From the NCBI GenBank assembly GCA_973895155.1, contig OZ316891.1, positions 14,942,001 through 15,006,000 on the forward strand: 64,000 nucleotides of DNA. Direction: 5' to 3'. Both the position numbers and the translations under genes were made by a program. The stretch comes from Marsupella aquatica. Taxonomy: Eukaryota; Marchantiophyta. The notes under the pieces are model-generated. The model was not told where the DNA came from and did no database searches. It saw nothing but the letters and a program-made list of their open reading frames with translations. Below, one piece after another: positions 20,201-31,013 of this stretch. Position 1 is the stretch's first letter, and every line of letters starts with the position of its first letter.

Positions 20201-22560
20201 CTGGCTGCCCTTCACAAATTGACGGTGGCCAAATCTTGTGTTCTAAGAATCAAAGACGATATTCTGTGATCATCTTCTCACTAACAAGAGATATAGAAAA
20301 TTGATTTGTTATTTCTCCGGGACTGCTTGACGTCACTATTATTTGTCTACTTAAATCTTTCAGATAGGGGCTTGAATACGATACAACATTACTTGGTAGC
20401 TTTACTTCCCCCTTGGATCGCTGCCGCTCTTGAATCCACACTATCTTTCAAATACAGTTCTCTTAATATTCATAATATTTTCACTAAAGTGTGAGAGTTC
20501 AAACATAGACAGAACAGGATGTTTTCTCTGCAGGGCATGTTGACTTTTCATATGTTTTCGTCCTTGACTGTTCAATCAATTGTTGACTCCCAGCAGCCAG
20601 AGGCTGGTGCACCAATCAAGCCCCATGCGAGCAATCTGCGACCTGGTAGAATTTTGACACCAGGGATTACTACACTTTTAATGGTAAAGCCTGACGAGGC
20701 TCTCAAGGATGTCAACAAGCCCTCCGGCAGATTATCCCTACTGGGGGATTTGCCCCCAATTTCAGGAAGGAGTGGAGGGCAAGTTTCTAAACCTCTGTCG
20801 ATGAAACAGTGTAAGCCTTGTCTTTGATTCCAAGGAACCTAGGTGCATGCCTTTGTTGCGCTTGTAAGATACGGAGTATTCCCCTCGCGATGACGAAGCA
20901 TGACGGCATTGCTTCTATTCCATGAAGAATTATCTAAACCAGCAATGATAACTTGCTTTTTAACGTTTATGGCACACAAATGAACTTGTGAACAGTTCTT
21001 AGCCGTATTTTTGCAATGGTAGATTTAGTCATGATCTATCTTCGCCTGCGCATACAACTGTCTTAAATAATCAAAAGGGGATTGAATGATTAACCTTCTG
21101 AGGTGCCAAACGAAATTCGCTTCACATTGTATGCTTGCAGACTTGCTCCAATGGTTCTAGGAAATAGTAGTTGGAGAGCCAATGGCAAAGTCAGTGCAGG
21201 AGGAGATAACCCTGAGTCTACTGATGTGTCGGTCACTGGTTCGTATTCATTCAGGTGCTTGGTCATATTTTCTTTGGATGCATCCTCTTCACTGGATCTC
21301 TCTTTAATAAGACTCAATTCATTGGAGACAGATTCAGAGTTATAAATCTTGGCCGCAATAAGGCCCTTTGAGATGCGTGTTTTTTGCTAATGAACTGGAA
21401 TACAAACCTTCAGCTGCCATGCCTAAAAGTTGTACTTCCGCTGGACCTGGCTGCGACCTGCCAGGCACCTGTAATCTACTCATGGTTGCTTCCAGCTACG
21501 GAACCGTCCAAATTGGTTGTGTTTCCTCTTCTTAGGCTATTCTACAAGGTGGAATTAAAGTTCTTAGTGATTAACAATCTAGCTAGATTCTGATGTTCAT
21601 TATATCAGTCGTGCATCAGGAATGCATAGTAGTCATGGCTTTGGAGGTGTGGGTGGCCGGGTCGGCCATCCAAAGCGAGAAAGTCCACCTCAAGACGTTG
21701 ATACAATTCAAGCTAGGATTGTGGGCGAGAAGCAGTATGGCGATGTTTTGGAAGAAGCGACCACAAAACGATACTGGGCAGAAACAGGAAACAATCTTGA
21801 TGGGAGCATTCGTGATTTGGAATTTAAACCTGCTGACTCAGAGACAGTGGATACCTTGTCTTTGACATTTCAACAATATGCACGGGATAAACCTGAAGAC
21901 AACAGCACACCCTGCACTGCAGCCTCTCCAGACCTTGTCAAATCTTTTGTAACAGAAGGTTCCTCATCGTTATTCAAAATCTCTTAGAAATTCCTGAAAG
22001 GAAGTCGAAATTGTTGGTGGGGCAAGTAGATGAGACCTGTCCGTTTCTGCTTTGTTGAATCTCACCGAGCTATCCCAATTGGTCTGGTGCAATGCTTCAT
22101 TACTATCCTTTCCTATCTGTAATGTGTTGTTTCTTTAAAATGATACGTCTTGACAGTTGAAGTCCACATCAGCACCATCTACACAATTCTGGCGCTACCA
22201 CTCCTTGGTTCATGTTCAACCCAACGTAAGGCTGAAAGTCATAGAAGAAGTAATTGTAGAACTTAAAATTGTTGCCGGTAGAACATCCAGCTTAGTCAAG
22301 ATTATCAGATCTTGGTTATTAGCCCAAGATTTACATTTATGTGCGGCTCACGTACAGGTGATGACACCTCACATGCGAGGCTAGAGACTGGTGAACTGTA
22401 CTATTCCCAGCCAAAAGATACCTTCCAGTCGCTGCCGTCTCTGGATAAGATGACCACCTTGTCGAGTGCATCCGAATTACGGTTTGGTCCTGCCGCCCTC
22501 AGTTGTACCTGTCTATTTGTATTCATCCAACTGGATCGCAGTAATAAATTCTTTCAATAA
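17247..22560 (+). CDS. TON1: TONNEAU1/FOP-like centrosome-related protein
   Basis: The first exon begins MDDYMKEMMDLKTLVTKTLE, the diagnostic start of plant TONNEAU1, a FOP-family protein that works with TRM and a PP2A regulatory subunit at cortical microtubules and the preprophase band. Well-supported exons: 17247-17333, 17835-17967, 18138-18226, 18375-18503, 19057-19202 and 19966-20032. They encode the LisH-like region (AELRANIFQAIEEQD, LLCEYLAWCELD, LLLEVLDGYLKYE). Intron 2 has a GC donor. Exon 5 can also read through its donor to TAA at 19204-19206, giving a 195-residue form close to the length of the conserved core. Tentative further exons close in phase: 20534 (or 20574)-20808, 21141 to about 21254, about 21633-21948, 22157-22225, then a frame open to 22558. 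They would make a protein clearly longer than the roughly 260 residues of Arabidopsis TON1. Acidic coding-like pieces at 22940-22979 and 23498-23601 may be the true C-terminus. The start is certain; the 3' end is not. Confidence 0.8.
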
Positions 22561-25500
22561 TTCGTACTGATATAACGTAGCAACTGGCAACTTCATGGTA
22601 CTGGTCTGTAGTTTTTTCTTCAACAAGACACCCTTTCTGTTCTGCTCGACCTTCGTGGTGCAGATTGATTTCTATTACTGATCAGACAAGTATACTTCTA
22701 GCTCCCCGGTTTTATATATGTTTCACGGATACTAGTAAGAAAGGAACAAGTACACCAGTTACAGTTAAGAGGCCCTAAATGTAGAACTGTTTGGACGATT
22801 TCTGACTGCTATCCTTAATGCTTATAATTTGTTGAACTCTCGCCATAAATCCTTTTATTAGACGTCAGCACGTCTGAAAGCTACTGTACATGTTTTGAAT
22901 CCTCGCCTTGTCGTGCAAAAGGAATACGAGGTTCTCGGCCGATTTCTACAGTGAAAGTGATGATGAAGCCCCCAGTCTGTAAGTATGGAAACACTTATTC
23001 TGCTGGGATCCTTTCTTCAAATCGGCACTTGTGTGAAGCACTAATGCTTCCAGTGTGGAAATGAAAATGAAACAGTTTTTACTCAAGATTTGGTCAATGT
23101 CTAATTCTTGAGGTGATGAAAGCTATCTTATACGCATTTGAACCTGTCAATTTAGTGTGGAAGAGGACTTCAATGACAACAGTGATGGGCAAAGTGATCG
23201 GCAGTTTTATCATTGAAGGTTTGCCGGGCATTAATGTTATTGTTTTATGCTATTATGTCAACTTACACAGCCACTTAAATAGATGCTTCTCAGAGATCAA
23301 TCCAAACTTGTCATAGAAGAAGCCATGCGCAAGAATGTTGATGAAAGCTTTTTTCAAGATCTCCTGTTGCATTAAATTAGCTATCAAATCCTAGCCTAGT
23401 ATGAAAAACCTTGGTATGAATCGAGGATAGAGATGTGGGCGAGTTCTTGAGGGTGCTGCCACTCCTAAAAGTTTGTGGTACGCTGCTGGTATTTCAGACG
23501 GAGAGGACTCGAATGAAGAAGTGGAATATCAACCGGACGATGAGCCTGATGCCAAGACAACAAACTTGATATTGAGGAGGACAGATGTGAAGACGTCTTG
23601 AAGATAAACTTGAAGAGGGCATGCCTTGCTTAAAAACTGATGATTCAATTTACTTTTCCTTAATTGAGGATAATGAGTTGATTCTGATCAACGAGTCAAT
23701 GAACCCATTAGTCAAATTAACACGTAAAGCCAATTTTAGTCGGGAGTACCCACTATGTAGAGTTGAGCATAACAAACAATGTAAAGAGATAGATATCTCA
23801 GGCCACAACTAGTTGGAATTGTGGGTGTGTAGAAAATACCTTCTTGATCATAAGCCATGGATGGTTACACTCTTCACAAGTATATAAATAGGACAAACTT
23901 GGTTTGATCTGCTTTTATGAGCAAATTTTCACATGGATGTGGATTTAGTTTCTCCGAGAATATATGTGATATGTGTGCACAGATTGCTTTGATCTATGTG
24001 AGAGAAAAATATAATTCTATTTGAAATAGACTGGGTATCACAAGTGTATTTGTAAAATCTCAGTCAGTTATCTACAGTAGGTTTAGGTTCACCCCTCCCA
24101 CCCCTCCAGGTTGCTAATCTCTTCATCTTAGTTAGCTATCTCAGCAGAAAGTACTGAAGTTGAACTTTACCTACGATTAATGACACTACTTTATTCACTC
24201 TTGCATTCACTACTTATGCACATGACATTGGAACTTACCTTCAAACTCCATCCACAGGTGGGTGATCCTTGTTGGAAAAGCACTTTGAACACACAGGGGG
24301 TTTGGTCAAAAACCTTTTGCATGCAACAACTAAATCCTTGTTAGCTCTACTAGGCTTTTCAGTTTGATGCTCACTAGTAATTTTTTGTTCCTTAGCTGTA
24401 TGGGACTTGCAGGCTTTTTGGCCCTTTGATCTTGTGGGTTGTTTCTGGCGTTTTCCTGAGTTTCTAGCCTTTGGGATTATGTCTTCTGTTTGGCCCTTTC
24501 TGTTTTTTGACAGCTTGACAATTGTTGGAAAGGCATTTCACCTTTGTATAGGGTTTGTACTTTGGGGAATTGACTACAGAAGCCCACAGGAATCATGTGC
24601 TACTAGAAATAAACAATATTTGAGTGATATTTATATTGTGATTTAATGTGGCAGGTTTTGGCTCTTGGTCTTGTGGGGGTTGTCCATCGTTTTCCCCCCT
24701 CTATTGTTCCTAGCCTTTAGGATCATGTCTCTTGTTTGGCCCTTTTTGTTTTTTGACAGTTCTAAAATTGTTGAAAAGGCATTTCACATATGTACAGGAT
24801 TTGTACTTGGGGGCATTGACCACAAAAATCCGCAGGAATTACCTGCTACTAAAAATTAAAAATATTTTTGAAAATATGCAGGCGGTTGGCAGGTAAAAGA
24901 AAGTAATGCACACTCATATATTAAGACTATTATTAAACATATCATTTTTTGAAGTAAAATAGTGTACTAAAAGTGGAAATAAATAATGTTTTGGAATTTG
25001 CTGGTACAGTTAACTGCTAACTGTTTGACCTACAGAAGGAAAATATGCAAGTTTTCCACAAGAAAAAACATTTTATGGCCTACTTTAGAAATACACAATG
25101 ATAACAGCAAAAAGCAACACTGTTAAGAAAAGAATACACTGGAACAATGGGGAATGCAACATGTAGAGGGGGGCACCTGAGATGTTCAAGATCTGGCCCA
25201 GCCCACATTAATGTCCTGCTCAGGCCTCCATTGTCTTCTATCCATAGACAACCTTAACCTTGAGATTTTGTTCTCCAATGGCTTAGGGAAGTTGGTACAT
25301 CCAAATCTCTACATACCTGAGAGGATTCCTTTATGCAGCAGATGGTCAGGACCAAACCACATCTTCTCCTTGATTCTAAATTTCTCATAAAGTTGTCGAT
25401 GTCACTTCCCAATTTTGGTCAGGATCGAACCAAATTGTCTCCCTAACATTGGTAAAAAGACTATACACATTTCCAATCTTTGAACAGGTATGGGGCTAGG

Positions 25501-26268
25501 CATGGTTTCCAATCTCCATAGTGGTCAATGCCAATTGTAGACTAATATGGGTGAATGTACGATAGCACCCGCTTTTGTCGATCCCAGGTGTAAGACAACA
25601 AGGTAACCAGCTTGACCGATTCAGGCTCTAGCATGGTGTGTCTGTTGTGGTTGGGGCTGACCAAGTGGAGCTCTACTACTCTACTGCAGTAGTGACTAGG
25701 TACTACTCTACAGCGGTAGTAATTAGGTTAATGCAAAAAACAATAATTAAGTATTTTAGGCGCCCAGTCCAATGAAGTGATACCCCCACAATAGTAAGCT
25801 ACCCTTTTGGGGAAATTGCGTGGAAATTCCCGGTGAAATTCAATTCTTGACATAACAGCTTGATTTTTTGTTAAGACCAGATGCCAGAACTAAAACAAGG
25901 AGGACAGTGAGATCCACTCCATTGCCATCTGTTTTGTTGAATTGTGTTTATTGTTGTATTATTATGTTGCCACCTTTTTCCACAGCTGGTTGAGTATAGT
26001 CATCCTTGTTAGCTTGGAATGATCCAACAATCAGCGTTGGACAATCCTCACCATACTCCAATTAACCTGAAAACCCTTGCCTGCCCTTGACCAAGGGGGC
26101 CAAGGGAGTGGGCCTGGGCAACGAACTAGGAGGGGCCTGGAGCACAATAAGAGATCCAACCTAAGAGTGTTAAACCTACAGTAGAATACATGGATGACCA
26201 AGTCATGGTGAGTGTCATATTGTTTCAAGTTAACTATAGTTACTTTGCTTTAACCAGCAGTGGAAAAA
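22561..26268. other. TON1/FOP 3' region and gene-free stretch
   Basis: From 22872 to 23601 there are splice-flanked, acidic coding-like pieces (YSESDDEAPS near 22950; EDSNEEVEYQPDDEPD near 23510) that may be last exons of the TON1/FOP-like gene, but I could not join them in phase. From 23602 to 26268 I see no gene, only the 246-bp direct repeat at 24411-24857 and unique AT-rich sequence. Confidence 0.45.
24411..24857 (+). repeat. Imperfect tandem duplication, unit ~246 bp
   Basis: Copy 1 starts near 24411 and copy 2 near 24655. Shared blocks include TTTGGCCCTTT, TTTTTTGACAG, GGCATTTCAC and GCTACTA. The matching AGGCATTTCA words lie 246 bp apart. The copies differ at many sites, so the duplication is old. 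Confidence 0.75.
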
Positions 26269-26613
26269 TGTTAGGATTTACTCTTAGGTCTAGAGTTACG
26301 ACTGTACCGTAGTTAAGGCTAACCTTAGTCGTAGACTTGGTTAGGTTAGTCATGTTGTGCACACTCTATAACCAAACGGTGTTTGCTTGAAGAGTGGGAA
26401 CTCAGGCTCATTGTTACGGAGCTAGTTGAGAGATAGAGAGAGCTTGCGCTGTGGATGCTTGGTATGGCCGGTCGGCCTAGAGTGCAGTAAAGCTCATGTG
26501 TGTTCACGTGGACGTAGCCTCATGTGGAGGTGAACCACGTATCTCTCTGTGTCAACTCTTATGCGTTGGATGGTTCATGCGCTTGCCGTTGCGATTGTCG
26601 TCTATGCTTAACA
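26269..26613 (+). repeat. 5' LTR
   Basis: It begins TGTTAGGATT and ends CTTAACA. Its last 150 bp match 1-155 closely and its last 200 bp match 27714-27924. Confidence 0.85.
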
Positions 26614-26615
26614 AT

Positions 26616-26627
26616 TGGTATTAGAGC
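26616..26627 (+). other. Primer-binding site
   Basis: TGGTATTAGAGC differs at one base from TGGTATCAGAGC, the complement of the initiator tRNA-Met 3' end used by plant Copia elements. It starts two bases after the LTR. Confidence 0.85.
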
Positions 26628-27344
26628 ATGCTTGGGAGGTGACGAGGTTTTTTCGTGACAGTTTTTCAGCGTTTAGTGTCGGTGTTAGATTCGGAGTTTC
26701 GTCGCATAAAACTTGAATGTGTGTGGCTGAGCGGAGAGATTAGTGAGAGGGCTTTCTATTGGTGTATAGAACTCACTGGTTGGTATCCGTTGAGTGGAGG
26801 AATCAAAGTTTGTGTCGTTCTGAAGTTTTTGTGTTCAACGGTTTTTTGGGGGAGAGACCAGAGCTCGTGTTTTCAACGGTGTGATCTATGTGGTGTGGGA
26901 GGCGTCGCATGTTATAGCTGAAGTTGGAGGTTGTGGTGAGCTGGTCATCTCGGTAGCTGAGTTGCTGCCGAGTTGTTACCGAGTGCGTTGTGACGAGTGA
27001 AGGAGGCGTTCAGATTTTTTTCACAGGCTATGGAGATTGTTCCCATCTGAACCGGGTTTCTCATTGTGACGTCCAACTCGGAGGAAGAAATGCGAAGTGC
27101 TACGGCTTAACGGTTTGATCGTGATGAGGCGGTCGTTTGGAATCCGGGATTAGCACTTGACGCGGAGAAAGTGAGTTGCAACAAAAGGTTTTTTCCTCTA
27201 CTGTATGTGTAGAGGTGCCGGTTCAATTCGGCAACTTTTCACAATTGGTGCACTTCACTTTCTCAAGCTAAACACGGCGATTAGGTTTGTAACATGGCCT
27301 TTGTTGTGCTTAATTTGGCAATTTTTTTTGGGTTACTACAAGGT

Positions 27345-27690
27345 GATTGTTCGTGTGTCCCCGCACCTTTGATCAATACCCAGCCCTCCCCACTCATGAC
27401 TGTTTGTGCAGCGCTGGCCGGTGCAAAAACAGCCGCACGGACTCTCGGCCCGGCTCGCAGTGTACACGGCTGCGAAGCAGCCGCCCGATTTTTTTCTCCC
27501 TTCGCGAGCCGGCCCCGCCATACCCCGCCCCTTTACTCTTTCTGCAGCCAACGATTGTCGGAGGCCGTCGCGAAGTCGCAGGGTGACTTCATACCACCCC
27601 GGCCTGGCCATCTTGCCTGTATTCGCCCCGTCCATGCCCTGCGTACTCCGGGTATGTGAGTACCCCCGGCCCTTATACTTGTGTTTTTAC
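27345..27690. other. GC-rich insert inside the LTR element
   Basis: This block is far richer in G+C than everything around it, with many CCGC/CGGC words. Open frames through it are a by-product of the composition; none resembles a known protein. It ends just before the point where LTR homology resumes (27714). It could be a piece of another LTR or captured host sequence; I found no target-site duplication. Confidence 0.5.
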
Positions 27691-27713
27691 AAAAGGGCTT
27701 AAACCCCTCTTTT

Positions 27714-27924
27714 AAGGCTCATTTTTACGGAGCTAGTTGAGAGATAGAGAGAGCTTGAGCTGTGGATGCTTGGTATGGCCGACCGGCCTAGAGTGCAGTA
27801 AAGCTCATGTGTGTTCCCGTGGACGTAGCCTCATGTGGAGGTGAACCACGTATCTCTCTGTGTCGGCTCTTGTGCGTTGGATGGTTCATGGGCTTGCCGT
27901 TACGATTGTCGTCTATGCTCAACA
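27714..27924 (+). repeat. Partial 3' LTR
   Basis: It matches the 5' LTR from GGCTCATTNTTACGGAGC onward to the end (CTCAACA). The first ~130 bp of the LTR are missing. Confidence 0.85.
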
Positions 27925-27957
27925 GAAAACACAAAACACGTGGCAAACTAGTGTAGG

Positions 27958-28260
27958 AAATCTTAGAAACCAGGAATGCAAAACCATAATTAGAGCCAAA
28001 ATTGTTGGGGTTTTCACAAAAACAATAGCAATCTTTAATTCAACTAAAAATAGTTGCAGGGCTTAAATCTTAGAAACCAGGAATGCAAAACTAAAGAGCC
28101 AAATTTCTTGGGGTGTTCATGAGTACAATAACAACCTTTTATTAATCTGAAAGTTGCAATGTAGTAAATCTTAGAAACCAGGAATGCAAAATCAAAGAGC
28201 CAAAATTCTTGGGGGTTTTCACAAATACAATAACAATCTCTTATGATTTTACTAATACAG
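27958..28260 (+). repeat. Three tandem copies of a ~104-bp unit
   Basis: Copies start at about 27958, 28065 and 28166. Each starts AAATCTTAGAAACCAGGAAT and continues with AGAGCCAAA and TTGGGG, then a TTCAC/TTCAT word and ACAATA. More diverged copies occur at 29688-30360. Confidence 0.8.
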
Positions 28261-31013
28261 TGCAATAAAAAAACAAACAAACAAATACAGCGCATTGCAA
28301 AGTTACTTGTGAGGGCTACTTTGTAGAGTGAAACCTCTAGCCCATACCTCTCAATAAGGACAAAACAGAAAATATAGAGTGGACAACAAACAGAGATGGG
28401 GCAAAAATGAACTAGAAATAATATATAATCATTTTTGTTGCAGGATTCTTTTTAGTCTTGGTCTCTATTTACGGACCCCACTAGAGGTCCCTTCCAAAAT
28501 TCCTGGCACCACAGCGTGCCACATCATCAACAACCGCAACAAACAAGACTCGTCGGTTTTGTGAATCAAACTTATAGTTTTCATTCGTGTTTATGTCAAT
28601 TTGGGTGTAAATTTTGGGACACCATGCCGTAAAAAGAAAAGTAAAAACATTGGAAATACAAAGAACAAGATGGTTAAAACTGTCACTATGTAAACGTTTT
28701 AGTTACATTTCCAATTTTAAAACTTAAATTCAAAGATTTATAAAAAGTATTTTTCATATAATAAATAATGACTAATAACTAACTTGATAACTTCCTTGTT
28801 AAACCGCAACTCCCGGTATGTAAGGACCTCTCGTATTGTACGGCCATTAATGCTGGGAAGAGCACATAGAAACCCAGGATCGGGGAGGAGGAATGGCTGG
28901 AATCCTGAAAGTTCATCAAATTTTATACTCAAAACTATTTACTCATTCTCAAAACAAAAAATACCCAATCGTAGATCTCATTGAGATCTTTCTTTTGCAC
29001 CCTAGATCGCCTTCTAACATGGATGAATAAGATTTCTAGAGGCATTACAAAATGGACGGCAAAGATCGTAAAATCAACAAAATCGACGGCTAGGAAGGCT
29101 TGGATTTGTTTATTTTTTCATTTGAAAAATATTAACCCATTTGCAAAACGGACAGAACCCATCCATAGATCTATTTGAGATCTTTCTTTTGAGCCATAGA
29201 TTGACCATTATGATGGACGGACGAGATTTCTGGAGATAAGAAATGGAGACGGCTTAGATCAACTCTTCCCCCTGATTTTATTAGCCAAGGGGTCCATGAA
29301 CTAATTATGTTCAAGGACTTAGGGGGTGATAATCAAATTAGGGTTGGGGGTGAAAATGGGGATGGGGGTGGAGTAGTGCGCCGCATTTGAAAATATGACT
29401 GCCTGTGAAGAGAGTCAATGGAGTAAGGGCCACATGTGAAGAGAGACAATGGATTAGGGAGGCTGTCTGTGAAGGGGCCAACTGTTGTCATTGAGGGTTG
29501 AGGGCTATGGTGAAACTACCAGCTCTTCTTCAATTACTTGATGCAAGAAGATTTGATCAACTTCTTTCATTGAGGGTCTGCACTTTTCTATCCTCATCTC
29601 TATTGAGGTTCAAAGAACTAGTAGTCAGGCTAGTGAGAATGGGTAGTTGGGCTAGTTACACTAAAAGTTGTTGCAATGTAGTACATCTTAGAAACCAGGA
29701 ATGCACAACCAAAGAGCCAAAATTATTGGGGTTTTCAGGAATACACAATCTTTTATCTAAGTAACAAAGCCTATTCAAAAACTACCCCCACTGCCTATTA
29801 TCTAGAGTGAAATCTCTAAACCTCGAGTAGAATCTAACTGATGGCATACCTGAAAGTGAGGGAAGTGAGGGTAGGAAGCAAACAAAATGTAGGATGGGAC
29901 AAAGTAATAATGAAGCCTCAAATTAAAAATAGTTGCAACAGTGTACTAAAACTTAGAAACCCAGGGTGCAACCAAAAAGTAGGAGGGACAAAGTAATAAT
30001 GAAGCCTCAAATTAGAAATAGTTGCAATATACTAAAACTTAGAAACCCATAGCTTCTACATGTGCAACTGTGGTGTAAGGCTACAAGGAACGGGTAATGA
30101 GGCTAGAGTAGTTATACTAAAAGTAGTTGCAAACTAAAAATGGTTGCAATGTACTAAAACTTAGAAACCCATAGCTTCTATATATGCAACTGTGGTGTAA
30201 GGCTACAACGAACGGGTAATGAGGCAAAGAGTAGTTAAAACTAAAAATAGTTGCAAACTAATATTAGTTTGCTGAAATGTAGTAAAATCTTAGACACCAG
30301 GAATGCAAAAAGGAACCAAGGAAAGGAGAGCCAAAATTGTTGATTTGTTGGGGTTTTCACGAAGAGGGAAGCGAGGTCGGCGTACCGTACGCGAAGCTGG
30401 CGAGAATAGATTTTTTTCTCCGTGTGTAGCCTCTGTTCAGGTGGCGTCGTCTTCGTCGTTCCGTCGTCGATGGGATGATGCTCTCTAAACTACTACATTA
30501 GTACAGTACACTGCTGCCACTGCTGCCTCTGCGATGTTCCCGTGCTGCCATGAGTGCAGCAAAATGTCAAACAGCCTAAATTGTGCAGCAGCAGATCTGA
30601 TGCACATTATCATGACTTCCCGGAGGTGTCCATAGAGTGGCCCCGTTCTTGCTTCAGACGATTCTCGTATCGGCGATGGTTTCGTCGCCGTCATCAGCAA
30701 TTCGGGATCATTTACTGGATGGGCAGGAGCAGAAGTTTGGAAGTCTGATGAGCTCTAAGACTTTTCTTGTTTCTTCGGATGCCGATGCGGATTTACAGCT
30801 GGCTCGATAAAATGACAGAATCGCAGGAAGATTCATATTCGTGCGTTGGAGGAGGAGGAGACTGCTGTGGCGGCTTCCGTGCCCGGCGGCTTCTCCGCGA
30901 TGCTGCAGGGCAAGGCAGTCGCGCAGTGCAAGGCAAGGCAGGGAGAGGGGCTGGGCAATTCTTCTCGGGCGATTTGCAGGCCTGGAAAAGTATGATGCAG
31001 TGAATATTAGTTA
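28261..31013. other. Repeat field and upstream region of the next gene
   Basis: No gene was seen. Further copies of the ~104-bp unit occur near 29688, 29950, 30045, 30160 and 30290, some reduced to an ACTTAGAAACCCATAGCTTC form. A pair of similar blocks (GGATCGGGGAGGAGGAATGG near 28880; two GAGATCTTTCTTTTG words near 28983 and 29169) suggests another old duplication. From about 30370 the sequence becomes GC-richer and is probably the promoter and 5' UTR of the gene starting at 31014. Confidence 0.5.

Larger units (their letters stand above)
26269..27924 (+). mobile_element. Deleted Copia-type LTR retrotransposon
   Basis: A 345-bp 5' LTR (26269-26613, TGTTAG...TTAACA) is followed by a primer-binding site and only 1.1 kb of internal sequence without gag or pol, then a partial LTR (27714-27924) that lacks its 5' part. 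The element is non-autonomous, either a deletion derivative or rearranged. Its LTR also occurs at 1-155. Confidence 0.8.

Noticed and set aside
22188-22200. CTGGCGCTACC as a sixteenth palindrome copy
   Set aside because: Only the right half-site is present and it falls in a likely exon of the TON1/FOP-like gene.
27294-27702. Protein-coding gene in the GC-rich block
   Set aside because: Frames are open on several phases because of composition; the translation has no recognisable domain.
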